This document shows positions 18,361 through 27,341 of a stretch of 64,000 nucleotides of DNA, in pieces. Both the position numbers and the translations under genes were made by a program. Each line of letters begins with the position of its first letter. The first letter of the stretch is position 1. Under the pieces are notes generated by a model, which was not told where the DNA came from, did not search any database, and saw only the letters and a list, made by a program, of their open reading frames with translations. The stretch lies in assembly GCF_900102025.1 (NCBI RefSeq), contig NZ_FNAU01000001.1, positions 241,467 through 305,466 on the forward strand, given 5' to 3'. This DNA comes from Actinobaculum suis (GTDB lineage: Bacteria > Actinomycetota > Actinomycetes > Actinomycetales > Actinomycetaceae).

Positions 18361-19101
18361 ATGAGTACGCCGATCGTTTGGATCGATTGCGAGATGACGG
18401 GTTTGGACCTTAGCCGCGACGAAATTGTAGAAATTTCGGTGGTGGTGACGGATTCCGATTTGAATCCGGTAGATGAAGGCATCGATATTGTGATTAAGCC
18501 CAGTGCTGATGCTTTGGAATCCATGAATGATTTCGTGCGGGAGATGCACACCAATTCGGGATTGATTAACGAATGGGATGCGGGAGTTTCCATCACGGAA
18601 GCGGAAAAGCAGGTGCTTGCCTACCTAGAGCCGCGCGTGGAGAAGGGCAAGGCCCCGCTCGGAGGCAATTCGGTGGGAACCGATAAGACTTTCCTCGAAA
18701 AGCAGATGCCAAATCTGGTTAACTACCTGCATTACCGGATTATTGACGTATCTTCCATCAAGGAACTGGCAAAACGTTGGTTCCCGCGCGTGTACTTTGC
18801 TTCGCCGGAAAAGTTTGGCAATCACCGGGCTTTGGGCGATATTTATGATTCGATTGACGAGCTTCGTTACTATCGCGCTACGTTGTTCCCGGAAGGAGAT
18901 GGGCCAAGCACCGCAGCGGCGCAGGAAGTTGCCAGTCAAGTAGCCGGCCGCACGCAGCAATTGCTCTCTGCGAATGCCGCTTCGGCGGCTAGTGCGGAGG
19001 CCGATCCTGCCGAAACTGTGGCTGCTACCGAGGCTGATTCTGCCAATGTTGCCACTGGTACCGAGGCTGATTCTGCCGCCGCGGATAGGGATAGAGAGTA
19101 A
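18361..19101 (+). CDS. orn: Oligoribonuclease (DEDDh 3'-5' exonuclease) with an acidic C-terminal tail
   Basis: 246 residues. The opening TPIVWIDCEMTGLDLSRDEI carries the first Asp and Glu, GGNSVGTDKTFLEK the middle Asp region, and GNHRALGDIYDSIDELRYY the catalytic His and last Asp. It degrades 2-5 nt RNA to mononucleotides and also pGpG. The catalytic domain ends near residue 182. A tail of about 60 residues, rich in Ala, Glu, Thr and Asp with an imperfect EADSA repeat, follows, making the protein longer than most Orn proteins (180-215). ATG 18361 gives the canonical N-terminus; GTG 18346 is an alternative. The longer reading from 18277 overlaps the tRNA and is rejected. Confidence 0.93.
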   Translation: MSTPIVWIDCEMTGLDLSRDEIVEISVVVTDSDLNPVDEGIDIVIKPSADALESMNDFVREMHTNSGLINEWDAGVSITEAEKQVLAYLEPRVEKGKAPLGGNSVGTDKTFLEKQMPNLVNYLHYRIIDVSSIKELAKRWFPRVYFASPEKFGNHRALGDIYDSIDELRYYRATLFPEGDGPSTAAAQEVASQVAGRTQQLLSANAASAASAEADPAETVAATEADSANVATGTEADSAAADRDRE

Positions 19102-19159
19102 CTTCGCCGTTGCAGCTAACTGGCAATTTCGGCGTGAACTAGGAGCTCCGGCGTGGCCG

Positions 19160-19300
19160 GGTGGCGGAAGCCGGCTTGGTAACAGGGCCGAAGCGGGTAA
19201 CAAGGCCGGCTTGATAGCAAGCGCCGTTCCGCACCAGGATAGCTAGTCCGGACCCAGGGCCATTCCGAACCAGGATGGCCAGTCCGTCCGGTCGCCAGCA
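19160..19300. repeat. Degenerate repeats in the orn/mvaS convergent gap
   Basis: The 347-bp gap 19102-19448 contains two copies each of a GGCCGGCTTG-TAACA-like phrase (19170-19215) and of a CCRTTCCGMACCAGGATRGC phrase (19225-19285). No gene or clear terminator was seen. Confidence 0.5.
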
Positions 19301-19448
19301 TCGTTCCGCGCTTTATAAAATAAACCAGTCCGCGCCTTACGGAGTTGCTTACGGTTATTTGCGAGGCATGTTTCGGGGCCGGTGCTGCTGTCAACGACGA
19401 CGTCGCCAGCGCCAGCCCCGCGTTACGCCAGTTGTACGCGTCCGCGCG

Positions 19449-20762
19449 CTAGGCGCCGGTACGCTCGTAGCGCCGAGCATGGTCTTGTACGCCCGCAAAG
19501 CGGAAAGGCCCGTTGGTATCCCGCGGTGTCTCATAATCCGCGGAATCGGTGCGTAGCGCCCCATGCAGAGCGCGGTACGTAGCGAAGGAAACTTCTTCCC
19601 GCGTGGCGAGCATCGTTTCAACCGCAAGCCGATCGGCGCCCGTCCGCTTCAGCTCTTCGCGGTAGCCGGCCACCGGCGTCCCGGTAAAGAACTCCGAGAC
19701 CGCGCCGGACCCATAGGAAAACAGGCCGATACGCTGCCCCGTCAAATCCTCGGTGTCATTGGCAAGGAGCGAGGCCAAGCCAATATAAAGCGCAGCCGTG
19801 TACGTGTTTCCGATATCACGTCCGTAAATAAGTCCGGATTCGATTACTTCATCCCCGCGGGAATCCCCGGTGTGTTCCATGAGGCGTGCGTGCGCCTTGC
19901 GCGACATCTTCCCGAACGGCTGATGGTGAACGAAACGGGCCAAATCCTGCGTTTTCAGCCCGGTACGCGCGGTCAAATCATCCCACGCCCCCAGGCACGC
20001 ATCCATATAGGCATCCATAGAAAGGTGGCCGAGCACGTACGGCGTCGAACTATCATTAGGCCGCCAAAAATCATTAATATCCAGGGTATAAACACCGGTG
20101 GCCGGGTCGATTTCGAGCAGCCGCGGATGAGCGGAGATCAGCATGGCCACCGCGCCGGCACCCTGTGTTGGTTCCCCAGAAGAATCTGCCGCATAACGGG
20201 CGACGTCGGCCGCCACCACCAGTACCTTTTCCTCCGGGTTGCGGGCAACTAAGGCCAGGGCCGCCTGGAGGGCTGCAGTCCCGCCATAGCAAGCTTGCTT
20301 AAACTCCACCGTCCGCATGTTCCGCGGCAAACCAAGCAGGCTGTGCATAAACACCCCGCCCGCCTTTGACTGATCAACCGACGACTCCGTGGCAAAGAAC
20401 AAAGACCGCACGTTTTCCGGTAAGCCGGGGAGAGACGGCGCCGTCCCTTCTGGCGTATCGGTAGCCTCGGTAGCCGGCTTCGTTGCGGGCTCACCCGGCT
20501 CAGCGCTCACACCGGCTTCTGCAGTGTCCGCACTTGCTTCCGCCGCGTCCGCCGTGCGGTCGCCGAGCAGTTTAGCCAAAGCTTCCGCACCGAGCGTCAC
20601 CGCATCTTCATCCAGGGCGGGAACGGACATATGGACCTGGCCCAAACCCACGTGGTACTTACCTACAGGCACGTCCGTGGCCTGCGCGAGTTCGCGTAAT
20701 GGAAGTTCGTAATGTGTGGTTGACAATGCGATCGCATCAATTCCAACCGGCACTTTCGCCAT
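19449..20762 (-). CDS. mvaS: Hydroxymethylglutaryl-CoA synthase
   Basis: 437 residues. It condenses acetyl-CoA with acetoacetyl-CoA to HMG-CoA in the mevalonate pathway. Catalytic residues are visible: Glu126 in LFFATESSVDQSKA, Cys158 in VEFKQACYGGTAALQ, and His279/280 in RFVHHQPFGKMSRKAH; GNTYTAALYIGLASLL is a further motif. Residues about 69-114 form an Ala/Thr/Glu/Pro-rich insertion between the first helix and the Glu strand that is absent from typical bacterial MvaS. Start ATG 20762 has AAGGGGCG upstream, and the 27-residue longer reading is rejected. It is the last gene of the mevalonate cluster, separated from mvaA by repeats, so it may have its own promoter. Confidence 0.94.
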   Translation of the reverse strand: MAKVPVGIDAIALSTTHYELPLRELAQATDVPVGKYHVGLGQVHMSVPALDEDAVTLGAEALAKLLGDRTADAAEASADTAEAGVSAEPGEPATKPATEATDTPEGTAPSLPGLPENVRSLFFATESSVDQSKAGGVFMHSLLGLPRNMRTVEFKQACYGGTAALQAALALVARNPEEKVLVVAADVARYAADSSGEPTQGAGAVAMLISAHPRLLEIDPATGVYTLDINDFWRPNDSSTPYVLGHLSMDAYMDACLGAWDDLTARTGLKTQDLARFVHHQPFGKMSRKAHARLMEHTGDSRGDEVIESGLIYGRDIGNTYTAALYIGLASLLANDTEDLTGQRIGLFSYGSGAVSEFFTGTPVAGYREELKRTGADRLAVETMLATREEVSFATYRALHGALRTDSADYETPRDTNGPFRFAGVQDHARRYERTGA

Positions 20763-20979
20763 ATTTCGCCCCTTATTGACGCTATTTTTCGGTTTGGGTG
20801 CGAGCGATTCGCACGCAACCGATTCGTACTTTGCTGATCCCACGTTACTCGTCGCACCCGGTTTCGGCCTACTGTTTTTTCGGAAATATTTGGTTTTCTG
20901 TGCGGGAAACTTTCCTGCCGGTTTACTTCCGGGTGCTACTGAAGTTTCGTAGTGTGGCTAGCTTTCCGGTGTAACTTGC

Positions 20980-21080
20980 TTCGCAGCGTTACTGGCTTCG
21001 CCATGCAGCTTGCTTCGCCATGCGGCTTGCTTCGCCAGGGCGGCTTGCTTCGCCATGCGGCTTGCTTCCCCAGGGTAGCT
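20980..21080. repeat. 17-18 bp tandem repeat upstream of mvaS
   Basis: Four to five copies alternate between CGGCTTGCTTCGCCATG and CGGCTTGCTTCGCCAGGG from about 20990 to 21075. They occupy the gap between mvaA and mvaS (20763-21135). The rest of that gap shows no gene. Confidence 0.8.
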
Positions 21081-21135
21081 TGCCTCTCACTGTTACTAGC
21101 TTTCCGGTGTGGCTCAACTCCTGGTCGTAGCACGC

Positions 21136-22242
21136 TTATTTTTCCGCATCCGGGCGCGGTTTTTGCGCCCCTCCCCGCTCGAATTTACGGTGTGCATCCA
21201 TGAGTTCGCCGGGCCGAGTTTGCGCTGCCAACAGGGAGAGTTCTCCGCACAGCACCGTGGCTGCAATTAACCCGGCCAAGGCGCGCGAATTTTCTCCCGG
21301 TTCGCGTTGTGCGTCCAGGCCCATGCGGGCCATAGTTTCCCCGATGAAAGGCAGGTCTTTCCCGTTTCCTACGGTACCGACGATTAGGTTCGGCAAGGTG
21401 ACCGAGAAATATAGGCCTTCTTCGCGCTGTTCGGTATGTGTAAAACCTTGGGAACCTTCCACAATATTTGCCGCATCCTGTCCGGTTGCCAGATAAAAAG
21501 CGAGGAGCATATTCGCGTAGTGTGCATTGGCGGAGCGGAGCGCGCCCGCCAGGTTCGAACCCACCCAGTTTTTCCGGTAGTTGAGTTGGTCGATTGCTTG
21601 CGCGGTGGTGTGGAGGCGTTTGGCGACGACGCCGTGCGGGATCAGGATGTCGGCGATAACGCGTTTACCCCGGCCCCGAATACCATTTATAGCCGCAGCT
21701 TTTTTATCGATGCAATAGTTCCCAGAAATGGAGCCGTAACTAAGCGGCAATCCCCAACTAAGGATTCGGTCCATAAGTGCTTCGGAGGCTTGGGTGGCCA
21801 TGTTGTGCCCGGAAGCATCGCCGGTTGCAAATTCAAACCTGGTGTATAGCAGATTTCCAACCGCTTCCGAATGGATATCAAGCAGACGGGCAAAACGCGA
21901 CTGCCCGGCCACGACTTCCGCGAGTTCTGCTTGCCGCGCCGAGATCTGTGCGGCAGCGGCAAGGCTGCCCGCGGCGTCGGCAGCGATGAACAGCACGGAA
22001 CGTGACATGCGCTCATCCGCAATTTCCACGTGTATTCCGCCTGGGCTCATACGCGATACATCGGCACCGCGATTGCAGCTGGGCCAGAGCGGGGATTCGT
22101 AGGTGGCGAGCGGGACTTCGAATTCCCCGGATAACACCGGGCCTTCGATATGAATCGGTCCGATCCATTTAGTGGGGATCGGGGTTACGGAATCCGGCTC
22201 GGCGCGGCCCGCTGGCGCGGTTTTCTTCGAAGCATCTGCCAT
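21136..22242 (-). CDS. mvaA: Hydroxymethylglutaryl-CoA reductase, class I type
   Basis: 368 residues. It reduces HMG-CoA to mevalonate. Motifs resemble class I (eukaryotic, archaeal and some actinobacterial) enzymes: the catalytic Glu region ATYESPLWPSCNRGA, the NADP-binding FATGDASGHNMATQASE, the catalytic Lys in GNYCIDKKAAAINGIRGRGK, then GSQGFTHTEQREEGLYFSVT and GTVGNGKDLP, and a C-terminal AHRK histidine. The class II enzymes of staphylococci differ clearly in these motifs. There is no membrane segment. The start at 22242 has only a weak AGG ribosome site. A 330-bp array of repeats separates it from fni upstream. Confidence 0.92.
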   Translation of the reverse strand: MADASKKTAPAGRAEPDSVTPIPTKWIGPIHIEGPVLSGEFEVPLATYESPLWPSCNRGADVSRMSPGGIHVEIADERMSRSVLFIAADAAGSLAAAAQISARQAELAEVVAGQSRFARLLDIHSEAVGNLLYTRFEFATGDASGHNMATQASEALMDRILSWGLPLSYGSISGNYCIDKKAAAINGIRGRGKRVIADILIPHGVVAKRLHTTAQAIDQLNYRKNWVGSNLAGALRSANAHYANMLLAFYLATGQDAANIVEGSQGFTHTEQREEGLYFSVTLPNLIVGTVGNGKDLPFIGETMARMGLDAQREPGENSRALAGLIAATVLCGELSLLAAQTRPGELMDAHRKFERGGAQKPRPDAEK

Positions 22243-22302
22243 GCGCCTAGCTTAGGTGTAATCGGGCGCGCAAAGAAATCGACTGCGTAACATCACCCCA
22301 AA

Positions 22303-22572
22303 TTACTAATTCCGCGGTTTCGGTTACCTGCTAGCGCGACGTTTTAGCACCGCGCAGAAATCGCGGAATTAGTCAGATACCGATTCCGCGGTTTCTGTTA
22401 ATCACCAATTCCGTGGTTTCGGCAAACCGTTAGCGCCCCGTTTTGGCACCGTGCAGAAATCGCGGAATTAGTCAGGCACCAATTCCGCGGTTCCTGTTAA
22501 ACACCAATTCCGCGGTTTCGGTTACCTGCAAGCACCCCGTTTCGGCACCGTGCAGAAATCGCGGAATTAGTA
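22303..22572. repeat. 99-bp tandem array built from AATTCCGCG motifs
   Basis: Eight motif cores lie in the fni/mvaA gap: plus at 22308, 22382 (one mismatch), 22406 (one mismatch), 22481 and 22506; minus at 22362, 22461 and 22560. The minus-strand copies recur exactly every 99 bp, and the DNA between them (CACCGTGCAGAAATCGCGG and neighbours) is near-identical, so about 2.6 units of a 99-bp compound repeat are present. It ends right at the fni stop codon. Confidence 0.85.
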
Positions 22573-23709
22573 CTAGGAAGGGCGGCGGTGGGCGTAGGGG
22601 TGAATATCAATCCCCCGCGCTTCACACCATTCGCGCAAGCCGGCGCGAATAATCACGTCCGTTTCGGTAGCCGCCACCGGGTTTTTCGCGCCCAGCAACG
22701 CCAAGAGGGCGCGGATCTGTTTTTTCCAGGAGTTTAATCCGGCCACCAAGGTATCTTCGCCTGCCAGGGCTAACCGCAAAAATTGGGCGGCCACCCCCGC
22801 GGCTCGCGCCCCGAGAGCTAGGGCTTTTACTGCATCAAACGGGGTGCGAATCCCACCGGAGGCCAAAATCGGGAAACCGTCCGCACCTACCGCGCGAGCA
22901 CTGTTCCCGCATCCGGCGTCGAGCAGGCAGGCTGGGGTAGAGAGGCCGTAACCTGCCAAGTACGCGTATTCACGCCCCTTCCGCCGCGCATTTTCAATCG
23001 CTGCAAAATCAGTTCCGCCGGTACCACCCACGTCCGCAATGGCCACGCCCAACTCGCGCAAAGTCTCCACCGTGCGCCGGGAAAGCCCGAAACCGACCTC
23101 TTTGACGATAACCGGCACTTCCACGGCCCGCACGATCGCCGCAATATTTCTTTGCCAATGCGCGAACTCGCGGTCGCCTTCCGGCATCACAATTTCTTGC
23201 ACCGCGTTGATGTGCACTTGCAGGGCGTCGGCTTCCACCAAGTCCACTGCCCGCTGTGCATCCTCCGCGCCACGCCCCGCACCAATATTCGCCATCACAA
23301 AACCGTGCGGGTTTTCTTCTCGAATTACCCGGAAACTGGCCGCCGTAGCCGGATTGTCCAGGGCCACGGAGACCGAACCGGTAGCCATTGGTATTCCTAC
23401 CGCGGCCGCGCCTATCGCTAGCACTCGGTTGATCTGCCCGGTTTTTTCCGTCCCGCCCGTCATGCCGTTGATATAAAACGGCACCGGCCACGTCACGGGC
23501 CCTATCTTCGCACGCAGGTCCACCTCAGCCACATCAACCGCGGCCAAAGCGTCATGCACAAAATCGATAGCGTCAAAATCATTGCCGTGCGGTTGTTGGG
23601 CGACCGCAAGATCCACGTGCTCATCCTTGCGGCCGCGCCGCTGCTCCCGATTCGCCGCGCTCTCGCGGCCAGTTTCCGAGTTTCCGACGCCGTAGCCCAT
23701 ACGTCCCAT
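22573..23709 (-). CDS. fni: Isopentenyl-diphosphate delta-isomerase, type 2 (FMN-dependent)
   Basis: 378 residues. It interconverts IPP and DMAPP using FMN and NAD(P)H. The TIM-barrel motifs are all present: RKDEHVDLA, INGMTGGTEKTG, MATGSVSVAL, NIGAGRGAE, QVHINAVQEIVMPEGDREF, VKEVGFGLSRRT, DVGGTGGTDFAAIE and ASGGIRTPFDAVKALALGA. The N-terminus has about 25 extra charged residues before RKDEHV. The start lies 15 bp after the mvaK2 stop with ggcgga upstream, so it is co-transcribed with mvaK1-mvaD-mvaK2. Confidence 0.95.
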   Translation of the reverse strand: MGRMGYGVGNSETGRESAANREQRRGRKDEHVDLAVAQQPHGNDFDAIDFVHDALAAVDVAEVDLRAKIGPVTWPVPFYINGMTGGTEKTGQINRVLAIGAAAVGIPMATGSVSVALDNPATAASFRVIREENPHGFVMANIGAGRGAEDAQRAVDLVEADALQVHINAVQEIVMPEGDREFAHWQRNIAAIVRAVEVPVIVKEVGFGLSRRTVETLRELGVAIADVGGTGGTDFAAIENARRKGREYAYLAGYGLSTPACLLDAGCGNSARAVGADGFPILASGGIRTPFDAVKALALGARAAGVAAQFLRLALAGEDTLVAGLNSWKKQIRALLALLGAKNPVAATETDVIIRAGLREWCEARGIDIHPYAHRRPS

Positions 23710-23724
23710 ATTTATTCCGCCCGT

Positions 23725-24795
23725 CTACTGCTTTTGCCAGACCCGTAAAGGTAGCGGAAATACTCCGGCTTCCTGCCATTCCTGGTGAATATCTGCAATC
23801 TTGGCGCCGATTTCGGCCGGCACCAAAGCAATACCGCAGTCCCCACCGCCGGCGCCGGAAGATTTGGCGTACGCGCCGTGCTTCTCCGCAATATCGCAAA
23901 GCGCCGTAAGCAGCGGTGTTTCTATACAAATCCCGGAAGTATCTCCCAATTTGCGCAAAAGTTCTCGCGCCTGCGAAACAAACGGTCCGATGGGCGAAGC
24001 ACTACGTAAGGCCGCTACGATGCCCGCTACCCGTGCCGCGGATTTTTCCAAAAAGCCCGGGAAATATGAGCCTTTGCTCCGCGCTTGCACGCCGGAAACC
24101 AAATGTTCGGTAGAAGCCGGTGAACGCGTCCACCCTACCTGCAAAGTTTCCTGGGCCGGGGCCGGCAGTTTTTCAATTCGGCACGAATCCCAGGCCGCGC
24201 ACGCCAAAGTTTCCTCTACGGTCCCCCGCGTCGCTTTCTCCACGATGCCGGCCCGGTCCGGCGAAGTGTAAAACAGCCAGCCCCCATAGGTTGAGGCCGC
24301 CACGTCTCCGCCACTCGCTCGCGGCGCGCGTTCCAAAACCGCGATCAAGGCGAGTTTAAACCGTTCCAGATCGGAAAGCTCGAGGCCATAAAACTTGCCG
24401 AGCGCATCCACAATCGCCACGGTGACGGCTGCCGAACTGCCCAGCCCATATTTTCGCCCGTCTTTTTCTACCAAGCCAGACGTAATATCTATCGTGTAGT
24501 GGCGCGCTGGCAGGCCACGCTCCTCCCGTAGCTTTTCAATAATGCGAATCGCGTTAGCCGCGTAGTCTTGCCCAAAATCGTCAAATACGGGGGTACCGTT
24601 TTCGTGCCGCCAGTACACCGTATCGAAGGCAGCACCGTGGGAACGTACGAGCCCATAGTTTTCGGCAGGCGCAAGTTTTACCGTCATAAACCGGTCGACG
24701 GCAATAAGCACGGCCGGTTGCCCTGATTCGACGACGGCGTACTCTCCGGCAATGTAGAGCTTGCCCGGCGCCTGCACCGTTATAGCCTCACTCAT
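23725..24795 (-). CDS. mvaK2: Phosphomevalonate kinase (GHMP family)
   Basis: 356 residues. It phosphorylates mevalonate 5-phosphate. The N-terminus ITVQAPGKLYIAGEYAVVESG, the GHMP ATP loop KYGLGSSAAVTVAIVDALG, and the C-terminal SGAGGGDCGIALV motif identify it. The start at 24795 overlaps the last 8 bases of mvaD (ATGAGTGA), showing translational coupling; the longer reading to 24915 runs inside mvaD and is rejected. Ribosome site ggggaaggggaaaag lies in mvaD. Confidence 0.95.
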   Translation of the reverse strand: MSEAITVQAPGKLYIAGEYAVVESGQPAVLIAVDRFMTVKLAPAENYGLVRSHGAAFDTVYWRHENGTPVFDDFGQDYAANAIRIIEKLREERGLPARHYTIDITSGLVEKDGRKYGLGSSAAVTVAIVDALGKFYGLELSDLERFKLALIAVLERAPRASGGDVAASTYGGWLFYTSPDRAGIVEKATRGTVEETLACAAWDSCRIEKLPAPAQETLQVGWTRSPASTEHLVSGVQARSKGSYFPGFLEKSAARVAGIVAALRSASPIGPFVSQARELLRKLGDTSGICIETPLLTALCDIAEKHGAYAKSSGAGGGDCGIALVPAEIGAKIADIHQEWQEAGVFPLPLRVWQKQ

Positions 24796-25798
24796 GCTTT
24801 TCCCCTTCCCCGCCAAACAAAGAAGCAGATGCGGGAAGTACTTGTGCGGCCGGGCCGGGCCCCGAAATCGAGACCGTCCCCAAATTTTGCGCCGCCTGGG
24901 CCACTTCCTCCGCATAAGTGGGCGTGGTTATGAGCACCACATTGGGGCCGGCATCCGCGGTGGCGTATACCGGTATGCCGTTTTCGCGCAACTCGCCCGC
25001 TAGAGCAATAATTTCCCAACTCACGGGCTCTAAGTAATGAATTGGCGGTTCGCAGGTCATGATCGCTGCGTGCATCCGCAAAGCCGACATTTCGGCTAAT
25101 TCCCCCAACCGCGTGAAGTCTCCATCCGCGCAGGCCTGTACAGCCGCGGGCAACATTTCTTGCGTCGTTTCCACCCAACCCGCGTAATAGGGGGAGGTAG
25201 CTGCCGTAATCCGCATGGCTTCCCGGCTGGTTATTTTCTTGTGTTTACGGGAGACGACGACGGATATCATCCGCATTTCGGGTGCGCTTACCGGTTCGGC
25301 ATAGGATTGTGCATCCGTTCCCGCGTGCCAGAGCGCAACCCCGCCCACGATGGACCGCGCCGCAGATCCGGAACCTCGACGCGCGAGACGAGAAAGCTCA
25401 GCCGGAGAAAGCTCCAACCCAAATTCGGCCGCAGCGGCCACCGCGAGCGCGGCGAACCCGGAAGCCGAGGAGGCCATTCCCGCCCCGGTGGGGGCGGCGT
25501 TGCGGGTCGCGATATCTACGTGCCAGGTGCCAGCTTGGGGTAGGCCACGCTCGGTGGCAATTTCGCGGAGTACGTCTAGTAGCCGCACCGCGCGTGCAAG
25601 TTCGCGGTCAGTGGCGGGCCGCCCATTGAAAATCATGGTGTCGGCGTCGTTATTGTTGCGCCGCACAGAGGTAACCGTCGGGTAGATGTCTAGGGTCATC
25701 GACAGTGATCCGGCGGCTGGCAGCATAAGCTCTTCATCGGCTTTACCCCAATATTTGATCAGCGCAATATTGGGGTAGGCACGGGCTGTTGTTGTCAC
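24788..25798 (-). CDS. mvaD: Diphosphomevalonate decarboxylase
   Basis: 336 residues. It converts mevalonate 5-diphosphate to IPP. Diagnostic segments are AYPNIALIKYWGKADEELMLP, SLSMTLDIYPT, TGAGMASSASGFAALAVAAA (ATP loop) and RRGSGSAARSIVGGVALW. The catalytic Asp lies in TADAGPNVVLI. The start is GTG 25798, overlapping the mvaK1 stop in a GTGA arrangement, so translation is coupled. Confidence 0.95.
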   Translation of the reverse strand: MTTTARAYPNIALIKYWGKADEELMLPAAGSLSMTLDIYPTVTSVRRNNNDADTMIFNGRPATDRELARAVRLLDVLREIATERGLPQAGTWHVDIATRNAAPTGAGMASSASGFAALAVAAAAEFGLELSPAELSRLARRGSGSAARSIVGGVALWHAGTDAQSYAEPVSAPEMRMISVVVSRKHKKITSREAMRITAATSPYYAGWVETTQEMLPAAVQACADGDFTRLGELAEMSALRMHAAIMTCEPPIHYLEPVSWEIIALAGELRENGIPVYATADAGPNVVLITTPTYAEEVAQAAQNLGTVSISGPGPAAQVLPASASLFGGEGEKHE

Positions 25799-26778
25799 TT
25801 CGTTGGCTCCAATGTGGTTACCCAGGCGTTTTTCGCCCCGGCGTTAAGCAATCCTGTGCGTACCCTATCTGCTTCGGCGCGCGATCCGGCAAGCGCTACT
25901 ACGCATCCGCCAATCCCGCCGCCGGTAAGTTTAGCGCCCAGGGCGCCGGCCTGGTGAGCGGCAGCTACCAGAGTGTCCAGACTTTGGGAGCTGACGCCTA
26001 TGTCTTTCAATAAGCTGTGGGCGCGCCACATGGCAAGGCCCATGGTTACGGCTCGCCCGTTGCGGAAATAGCTTTCTGCTCTTTCGGCAATATTTCCAAG
26101 TTCGGTAATTCGCGGAATAGCGTAATGGGGTGAGGTTTCCCGGAGCATTCGCACTTCGTTAACGGCTTGCCGGGTAGAGCCTTTCAATCCGGAATCGGCG
26201 ATTACGAAATAGAAAGGTGCTCCGACCGCAACCGGGGTAACCACCGGTTTTTCGAATTTAATGACGCTATTGGCGGTAACGGCATGGGCATCCATGCCAG
26301 AGGGGTGGCCATGGGCCACTCGTTCTGCGGTTTGGGTGAGATCGAAACGTTCTTCGCGGCTTAAATGGTGCCCCGCGGCCCGGCAAATTGCTTCGATGAC
26401 CGCAGAAGAAATAGCGGCCGAGGATCCTAGGCCGCGCTCGTAAGGAATATCGGAATATATGGCAACCTTGGCCCCCAGGCCAGGTGCGGCGGCGTCGAGT
26501 GCGGCGTCGATCGCGGCTAGCACGGGAGCGAGCCGGGCCGGAGCTTGTGCCACCGGGCCGCGGTATAACTCTGACTCGAGTGTCGATTCTCCCACTACCA
26601 ACGATGCGTTCGCGATCACGGGAAGCACGCCAACTGGGAAAGAAATTGCTGGGGCCCCGTAAACCACCGCGTGTTCTCCGAACAAGATGACTTTGCCGTG
26701 CGCGCGGCCAACTCCATTGCCCAGGCGCGGCAAGCGTGTTTGTGTATCAAACGCGCCAAGCTGCGGCGATTGATTCAA
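25795..26778 (-). CDS. mvaK1: Mevalonate kinase (GHMP family)
   Basis: 327 residues. It phosphorylates mevalonate and is the first gene of the lower-pathway operon. Motifs: GRAHGKVILFGEHAVVYGAPA, ERGLGSSAAISSAVIEAICR and HPSGMDAHAVTANSVIKFEK, and near the C-terminus LGAKLTGGGIGGCVVALA. The start is an unusual TTG (26778) supported by the ribosome site gaggag six bases away. The gene order mvaK1-mvaD-mvaK2-fni matches that of other bacteria with an acquired mevalonate pathway. Confidence 0.95.
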   Translation of the reverse strand: MNQSPQLGAFDTQTRLPRLGNGVGRAHGKVILFGEHAVVYGAPAISFPVGVLPVIANASLVVGESTLESELYRGPVAQAPARLAPVLAAIDAALDAAAPGLGAKVAIYSDIPYERGLGSSAAISSAVIEAICRAAGHHLSREERFDLTQTAERVAHGHPSGMDAHAVTANSVIKFEKPVVTPVAVGAPFYFVIADSGLKGSTRQAVNEVRMLRETSPHYAIPRITELGNIAERAESYFRNGRAVTMGLAMWRAHSLLKDIGVSSQSLDTLVAAAHQAGALGAKLTGGGIGGCVVALAGSRAEADRVRTGLLNAGAKNAWVTTLEPTK

Positions 26779-27264
26779 ATCGGCTCCTCACAACAAATTT
26801 CTCTTCACGTCACACCAGGGGCCACCGGTACCGGACACATGTCGCTGCCGCTGACCACTTCCTGTATGTGTTTCTCCATGGTAGTCATGCTGTAAACTTT
26901 GTGCCCATTTCAATAACGAGGACCACTTTTCGTGTTCCTGCTTGGCTTTGCCGGGCCAAAGTAGGCCCAACTCAGCTAGGCGCGAATTTTTACATCTCCG
27001 TTACATCTCCGCGGGCGAAACTTTCCCCAGGCGAAACTTTCTTCGTCTCATCCTATCTTGGTAATGATGCTCGGCAACGTAGTTCGAAAGACAGCAGCAT
27101 AGCGCTCAGCTGAAAGTTGCTCTTGTTACGGTGCAGCGCCGTCCAAAGTATTGCACGGCCGTAGCCCGAATTCTTGCCCAAAACTGCGGGCAATAAACCC
27201 TGCCCCTGCCAAATCCCCGGTGCGGTGAGGGACCTGGCACCGAGTGCAGTTGGAGATTTAGAGA
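26779..27264. other. Non-coding gap upstream of the mevalonate operon
   Basis: This must contain the mvaK1 promoter (minus strand), but I could not define -35/-10 boxes with confidence. A GCGAAACTTTC phrase repeats twice near 27014 and 27032. No gene was seen; the frames that cross it are by-products of the tRNA-His gene. Confidence 0.5.
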
Positions 27265-27338
27265 TAAGAAAACCCGGCCTTCACGTTCTTCGATACTGCG
27301 GAAGATGTCTTCCCGTAGCGGGAAAAGTGAAGGCCGGG
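27265..27338 (-). terminator. Terminator of tRNA-His
   Basis: On the minus strand CCCGGCCTTCAC (27327-27338) pairs with GTGAAGGCCGGG (27273-27284) and is followed by TTTTCTT. The interior holds a further small hairpin, TTCCCGCTACGGGAA. Confidence 0.85.
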
Positions 27339-27341
27339 CAA

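Noticed and set aside
18082..18549. Minus-strand frame containing DWIRTSDQRIRSPVLYPLSY
   Set aside because: This peptide is the familiar artefact of reading the antisense of a tRNA-Arg gene; the frame also runs antisense into orn.
20870..21135. Short minus-strand frame with RSKPHGEASCMAKPV repeats between mvaA and mvaS
   Set aside because: It is only the translation of the 17-18 bp tandem repeat.
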